From Phoronis australis (Eukaryota > Phoronida > Phoronidae), in the NCBI GenBank assembly GCA_002633005.1, contig NMRA01000720.1:82190-146189 (forward strand): a stretch of 64,000 bases of DNA. Reading direction: 5' to 3'. The position numbers and the translations under genes are program-made. Below, piece after piece: positions 58,334-64,000 of this stretch. Below the pieces are notes generated by a model. It was not told the origin of the DNA. It saw nothing but the letters and a program-made list of their open reading frames with translations, and ran no database searches. Numbering within the stretch: position 1 is the stretch's first letter; each line of letters begins with the position of its first letter.

Positions 58334-60346
58334 GACTTGTCGTGGAACTCGCTACATGCTGACCGCGCCGGACGGGGGAAAACTACATTTGGCAAATCTT
58401 TCACTGTACCAGTGCGCTAACAGCTCTGAGGCCGGCCGGGCTTTGCACGTGAGTCAGTGCCTGGATGAGAACTAGCTTGTGCGAAGCTCAGTGTTTGCCC
58501 CAAGACCCGACAGGTTATTGAGTGAATCCGCGGGACATCGTCGGGCTTCAGTTGTCAGTGGCTGAACATGTTGGTGAGAAAGTAATTGTAAGCTCAAGTA
58601 CAAAGTTGAAATTGAAGAAGTCTTGGAATTTTGCCATGCTCTAGAGAAACTATCGAATGTGCGGGAGCATAGCGGATCGATAAGCCACGGACATTAGCCT
58701 AATTGTAAATCGATTACCGATAGTCACAGTTTGACTTCATGACCGGGATCCCAGAGAACGTTTGAGTGGGCGTCCAATGTTTTCTTTGGTGCCACAGTAG
58801 GCCTACTCCCCATCGGCCGGGGGTCGTCTGGCAGGGTTCGCTCTGGTGGGTGTGGTCAGGGGAGTCAAGAGAATGCCATTCAAAAATTGAGCTAGATCAA
58901 CTGTTATGGTAAACCACTTCAAACTGCCTTGGATACCTACTACGTACGTAATCCACTGTATCAAAATTGCCACTGAGACTATGTCAGTGGTGGGGAGTAG
59001 GCCTATCAGCCAGACGGTTATAAACAAGGTAAAAATTGAGCTAGATCAATCCAAGAGGTAACCGCCTGAAACCAGACGCAAAATATTGAGCTCAGGTATC
59101 ATGAACACTACCAGGCAAATCTAGTTGTGGGTTAGCCCCGCCAGATACGCCCAAATGCCTGAGTTGAACCAGATCAACCGAACAGGTAACCGCATGAAAC
59201 AACTAGTAGTTGCAAAATATATTCGCTGGAAGCCCAGGTCTCAAGAGTAAATACTGCCGGACAAATGTAGTGGTGGGTTATCCCCGCCCATGCAGACAGG
59301 CCCAAATACATGAGCTGAGCTAGATCAACCCTCCAGATAACCCTTTGAAACCAATTGCCCAATGTTCAGCATCACTGCACATGGCACAACAATAAGATGC
59401 CAGACAATTTCAGCGGTGGAGTGTTCCTGCCAGACGACTATAGAAAGAGCTAAAATTTGAGGTAAATCAACCCAACAGGTAACCGCAAGACACCAGTTGC
59501 AAAATATTTTACGCAGGCCCATGTCTCACGAATAAACTCATTGCGAGACACGAGGTCCAACCCCGACATATTGGTTAAAGATAGGATATAAATGGACAAG
59601 TACAAAATTGTTTCAGCTACTGGTGCTACCTACAATAGTAACTAAGTTAGTAATAATTTTGAATTTGCTTCTGATTCAAAGCGCTTCACGTGGAACCGGG
59701 CCGTACTCGGCCAATTTCTCCGAGTGCCGCTGTTTGGGTAGATGACGAAATCGTGCATACAATAAGAAGAGACTTTTTTATTCTACCACGCGCGTGGTGG
59801 CTACACTAAGTGTAACTGTTACAATGGAATCTAGAAGTAAATGTCTGTACCTAAGCTAGCGAAGACAGAGCTCCCAAAAAAGTAGTGCCAAGAAACAAAA
59901 CGGCAGAAAATTGGGGTTTTATTATTCTGCTGTTTTGATTTAATTTCAGTCATTTTCAAATTTTGAATTGAAAGTGATATCGTCAAACATGCAAATATGT
60001 TGTTCATCCAGTGTCCATTTTGACTGTGGATTGGTGGATTGACATGCATGCACGTACTCGTGTAAGCGTTTCCGTTCAGTCTACGCTGACGGACTATCAC
60101 TATAGGCAGTGGTAAAAAAAGACATTCAACTACTGTGTTTTCTTGCACCGAGAATACCCCCGTCAATGGTGCACAAACCTGCAGGCTTCATACGAGCTAC
60201 AACTAGAAGGAAAAGATTTTCAAGGTTCCATGGCACTATGACGAAGGATCAATACTCCGAAGGTCCAGTACTCCGAATGTCCATTACTCTGAATGTTCGC
60301 TACATTCTAAAATTCAGTACTTTGAATTTCCACTATTCCAACACCA

Positions 60347-60743
60347 GGGCCCGGTCCCTAATCTTTGTGATCGAAAAGAAATCGAAATTATTTTCTGCAA
60401 TGATATTTCTCTGCTCCTTTTATGCCAACTCAAGATAAGTGGTTATCAGACTGTGCTGGAATAATTATAGTTCATGCATATGTGTTTCTAGTCCAAGTTT
60501 GTACTTGATGACCCTTATTGTCGTTAAATAAACTCAAGTAAAAACTCGAAATTTCGAGTTCAAACTTGAAATTTTAGCTTTAATGCTGGACTTATCAACT
60601 GCAAATTAGGATTAATAAATCATCCACGTAAGTCATTATGTACTCAAGCATATAGAGTAATAGCCACTTATCTTGAGTTAGCAGAAAATTAGAGTAAAAA
60701 ATGCCAAATATAATTTCAAGTAAATAGATTCGAGATTGGGCCC
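60347..60743. mobile_element. Palindromic MITE of about 400 bp, copy 3
   Basis: Begins GGGCCCGGTCCCTAATC and ends ATTCGAGATTGGGCCC; centre ACTCGAAATTTCGAGTTCAA as in copy 1. It sits inside the larger inverted repeat 58741-62890. Confidence 0.7.
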
Positions 60744-60961
60744 AGCGCTACGCGATCTTGACATGGATTTTAAGAATTGTCATGGTTGATAATTCATCAG
60801 CATTCCTACTTCGTATCATTTTAAATTGCAAGTGCATACATGTACTCATTTTAAGACATTCGGGCAATTTCGCATGCACTTGAAATCTGACCACTGTTTC
60901 TAGTTGTGCTAGCCATCTGGAGACGGTGGTCACTGTCTACATGAAATTGTTGAAAATGTTT

Positions 60962-61103
60962 CATGGGCGGCGCACCATAGGGGGCTGGGGGCTACAGCCC
61001 CCACATTTTGAGTGCTGTGCCGCACATGGTCTATAGGCGGTGAACCACGGGGAGCTGAGGGGGCTTTAGACCCCACTTTTTCAGTACTACGCAGCCCTTG
61101 TGT
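60962..61103. mobile_element. Two adjacent GGCGGCGCAGCACTG elements, reverse orientation
   Basis: The first starts CATGGGCGGCGCACCATAG and contains GGGGGCTACAGCCCCC, ending GTGCTGTGCCGCACATGG. The second starts CTATAGGCGGTGAACCACGG and ends in CAGTACTACGCAGCCC. They lie head to tail inside the foldback element. Confidence 0.6.
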
Positions 61104-62890
61104 TTTAGTGCCCCGGGCGTTGTTTTCAGTATAGGTGCATCTAATAGCCGAAATATCGTTTGTTTTTGCATGTAAAAGTTGAAAAATAACAACTGAGTTT
61201 GAGAGTTTTGATATTTTTGGAGTAGAGAATCTTCGGAACAGTGACTCTTCGAAGTTGTGAACCTTCAGAATAGTGAACCGCCGGAGTAGTAAACCTTCGA
61301 AATAGTGGGCTGTTCCCATTTGCAGCGATGTAGGCAAGCTAATAATTAAGTAACACCCTGAAATACATCCAGTTAAACAATTTTTCTCAAGTCATGCATT
61401 CGCCGACTAAACTTGACATTTCCGTCTGAGTATGCAATGAGTTGTAATCACTCATTTAAGCATGGCTGTTTTGAAACTTTGGCAGGAAATAATGCGAGAA
61501 TGTTCTCTTTCTGGACCACGTTAAGTCCCAATTTGTGTCCTGTTATTTGTGATCAACGGTCACAGCATCCTCATTTCTGGTATTACAAATTCCGTCTCAT
61601 CTCATGAACATAGAGCTGAGAGTCATCGTTGGGTATACAGAATTCCCTTCACTTTAATTAAGCTGCGTCAAAGGCCTTACCGAAAACTACAGTCGACGTT
61701 TGCAAAATACCAAAGGTCCAACGTTCTTGCTGGCTACGGGCCTGAATAGGATGTATACATCTGAGTAGATAGATAGGGGTGTCCAATGAAAGTCGCCCCT
61801 GCATCGACCAAACCTCTGCATGCTACTGCCCCACCGCTAAAAAATGTCTGTAAAGTACCTTTTCTTGCTTGCAGAATGTTGCTTGATATTATGCAAATGG
61901 TTTCAAAAGGTTTCCTAGAGGGTAAATCTGGTCGAACTCTGATATTTGATCGTGTGAGGCGGGGCTAATCCACAACCAGACTTCTCTCGCAATGTTTATT
62001 CATGATACATGGGCGTACTTAGAATATTTTGCTCGCGGTTTCATGCGGTTACCTGTTGGGTTGATTTACCTCAAATTTTAGCTCTTTCTATAGTCGTCTG
62101 GCAGGAACACTTCACCGCTTAAACTGTCTGGCATCTTACTGCTGTCACGGTGCCATGTGCAGTGATGCTGAACATTGGGCAATTGGTTTCAAACGGTTAT
62201 CTGGTGGGTTGATCTGCTCAACTCAGGTACTTGGGCGTGTCTGGCGGTGATGACCTACCACTAGATTTGTCTGGCAGAATTTGTTTTTGATACCTGAGCT
62301 TCCAGCGAATATTTTGCAATTGGTTTCATGCGGTTACCCCTCGGGTTGATCTAGCTCAACTCAGGCATTTGGGCGCTTGTCTGACGGGGCTAACCCACCC
62401 CTAGATTTGTGTGGCAGTGTTTGTTAGTGATACATGGAGTTACGGTGATAATTTGCAATTGGTTTTAAGCGGTTACCTCTCGGGTTGATCTAGCTCAACT
62501 CGGATATTTGGCCATGTCTGGCGGGGCTCACGGTGAATATTTTGCAACTAATTTCATGCGGTTACCTCTTGGATTGATCTACTGTAGCTCAATTTTTTTA
62601 CCTTGTATATAACCGGCTGGCTGATACTCCTCACCACTGAAATTGTCAGGCAGTGACCAGTTTTGATACAGTGGATGACGTAGTAGGTATCGAAGGCAGT
62701 TTGAAGTGGTTATCAGAAAAGTTGATCTAGCTCAATTTTTGAGTGCCATTGTTTTGGCTCCCCTGACCACACCCACCACAGCGAACCTGCCAGACGGCCA
62801 TTTCCAAGCATCAGGATACCCATAGAACACTGTGGCACCAAAGAAAATTGGTTACCTTTTCATGCCCAAAACAGCTCTGGGATCCCGGTC

Positions 62891-64000
62891 TATTATGCTC
62901 GCTTATAGGCGTTGAGTTGACAAAACCCTATTATGTTAGTGGACACGTTGTCTCGTGAGTCGGCATGCTTTCTTGTTCATTTCAGCTGCGTGGAAATCGT
63001 GTTAACTGACGTAACACTTGCCTAATGGTTATTTTGCCTTTGACAAGCCGTGACGTTATATACTTTATGAATTGGTTTCAGTTTGTTCCTTGCGTTCTAT
63101 GTTCAGTTAAATCTGTTCAGAAGGAATTTAGCAACCATGGCAGTCAGGGGGGGGGGGGCGTGATTATATGAAACGGGCGCTTTCTTCTATTGATTAGCGG
63201 CTTTTTACCACGATTGTAAAATTGGTCTTGGTTTTTCACTCACGCAGGGTAGAGGGTATTTTTAGGTACAGGAAAGAACAGACGTTCGGGCTCCTTAGGT
63301 GACGTTTTGACCTGATAAAGTTCTGAGCCTGCATGGCCTCAGTTATATGGTGGATAGAACGTCATGATACGAGGGGGCGCATGGTATTTGCTACTCTTCC
63401 TCCCCAGAACACCAGCACACGCAAGTACAGAACCACATTTACAGAACGGCAACATTCATGGGCGGCGCAGCACTGAAACAACTGGGGTTATAGCCCCCGA
63501 TCCCCCCTGTGGTGTACCCGCCGCCCATGGGCAGCGCAGCACTGTAAATGAAGTGGGGGCCTAGACTCCCGTGGTGCACCGCCCATAGACTATGGGCGTC
63601 GCAGCACTGGAAAATTTGGGGCTATAGCCCCCTCAACCCCTTACGCTGCGCGGCCCGTGACATTACCATGTTAATATTACCATTTCTGTTTGATTTTACT
63701 CGGCCAGTGTCGATGACGAAGGTGGGAGAGACTCGAGGCGGTTCCAAATAATAGGCCATAGACGAAAGTGCAAATTGGCTTGTTTCCTTTGAGCTTGGTT
63801 TGGTTTGGAAGCGATGATAGAAAGCAATTGACGTTGAGCCGGTTGCACTGGTGCAAGTTGACGTGGCCATCCCCTTTAGCCTTCATTGTACCTGCCCCCC
63901 ACCTGGTCGATCGCCATGACTTAACGTTCCCATGCCTCCACACCCCACCTGGTTTGTAGTTGCCGCAGATCTACCGGGCCATGTCGCCCCCCCCCCCCCC
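62891..64000. other. Right end without genes; homopolymer runs
   Basis: Contains a run of about 12 G near 63148, the three tandem short elements (63456-63662), and a terminal run of C at 63987-64000. The C run at the very end could be a contig edge. No coding sequence recognised. Confidence 0.6.
63456..63662. mobile_element. Three tandem GGCGGCGCAGCACTG elements
   Basis: Three head-to-tail units: CATGGGCGGCGCAGCACTGA (63458), CATGGGCAGCGCAGCACTGT (63526) and ACTATGGGCGTCGCAGCACT (63590). Each has a GGGG..TATAGCCCC-like middle and a closing CCGCCCATG-like end. Confidence 0.65.

Larger units (their letters stand above)
57450..58700 (-). promoter_or_regulatory. CpG-richer region, candidate GPCPD1 promoter/5' exon
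   Basis: GC and CpG density are clearly higher by eye than in the neighbouring AT-rich sequence (for example GCGCGGCGCCAGAG, GTGCGGCGGCGAGCC). The missing GPCPD1 initiator exon must lie at or beyond 56432 on the minus strand. I could not identify that exon or a TATA-like element. Confidence 0.3.
60243..61312. repeat. Inner inverted pair of TCCGAAGGTCCA-type short repeats
   Basis: At 60243-60345 a degenerate unit of about 16 bp (ACTCCGAAGGTCCAGT) repeats about six times. At 61213-61312 the same family appears on the opposite strand (CTTCGGAACAGTGACTCTTC). It forms an inner inverted pair within the foldback element. Confidence 0.5.
58741..62890. mobile_element. 4.15-kb foldback-type element: long inverted arms made of subrepeats
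   Basis: The left arm starts GACCGGGATCCCAGAG (58741) and the right arm ends CTCTGGGATCCCGGTC (62890). Next inward, TTTTCTTTGGTGCCACAGT is matched by CTGTGGCACCAAAGAAAA, and GGGTGTGGTCAGGGGAGTC by GGCTCCCCTGACCACACCC. Each arm (about 58741-59530 and 61950-62890) is built of diverged subrepeats of roughly 120 bp carrying TTGAGCTAGATCAACC, AGGTAACCGC.TGAAACCA and CGCCAGA..CGCCCAAAT. No transposase is visible. The interior holds other small elements. Such arms are typical of foldback transposons. Confidence 0.7.

Overview
This window is animal nuclear DNA. It has long AT-rich introns with GT..AG borders, three intron-rich genes, many minisatellites and short palindromic elements, and one decayed LINE. 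There are no bacterial operons, CRISPR arrays or viral genes. My best guess is an invertebrate deuterostome, most likely a lancelet (Branchiostoma). Three things point that way: a metazoan GPCPD1-type gene, signs of very high heterozygosity, and tandem repeats that start exactly on exon-intron borders. As I recall, such repeats were described in amphioxus genes under the name 'mirage' minisatellites. The species call is inference.

Layout. (1) 521-33987, plus strand: a nearly complete valyl-tRNA synthetase gene of the mitochondrial (VARS2) type. I traced 24 coding exons giving 974 residues, ending at a stop at 33985-33987. The exon(s) for the N-terminus and transit peptide lie upstream of, or are not visible in, the window. 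(2) 15167-22349, minus strand, nested inside the 14.7-kb intron between VARS2 exons 14 and 15: a five-exon gene for a 514-residue ankyrin-repeat protein with an unrecognised helical, lysine-rich C-terminal domain. (3) 37569-56431, minus strand, convergent with VARS2: a GPCPD1/GDE5-type glycerophosphocholine phosphodiesterase with an N-terminal CBM20 and a C-terminal GDPD domain. I traced 16 exons giving 651 residues; only the first few codons are missing. (4) 56432-64000: no gene recognised. It holds a CpG-rich stretch near 57450-58700 that may be the GPCPD1 promoter, and a 4.15-kb foldback-type inverted repeat (58741-62890).

Reading phases close at every one of the 42 splice junctions traced, so the three gene models are internally consistent. 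The genes have no obvious shared pathway: mitochondrial translation, an ankyrin scaffold, and choline/glycerol-3-phosphate release.

The most unusual signal is that at least six minisatellites or local duplications in all three genes copy a splice site together with adjoining exon sequence. In GPCPD1 exon 4 a 42-bp unit (14 codons) repeats the exon end plus its 5' splice site five times in frame, so donor choice alone could add 0, 14 or 28 residues; a fourth choice would place a stop codon right at the junction. A separate point is that all three single-N positions (18960, 51912, 53609) are flanked by near-copies of the same sequence, so they look like joins between unmerged haplotypes rather than real duplications.
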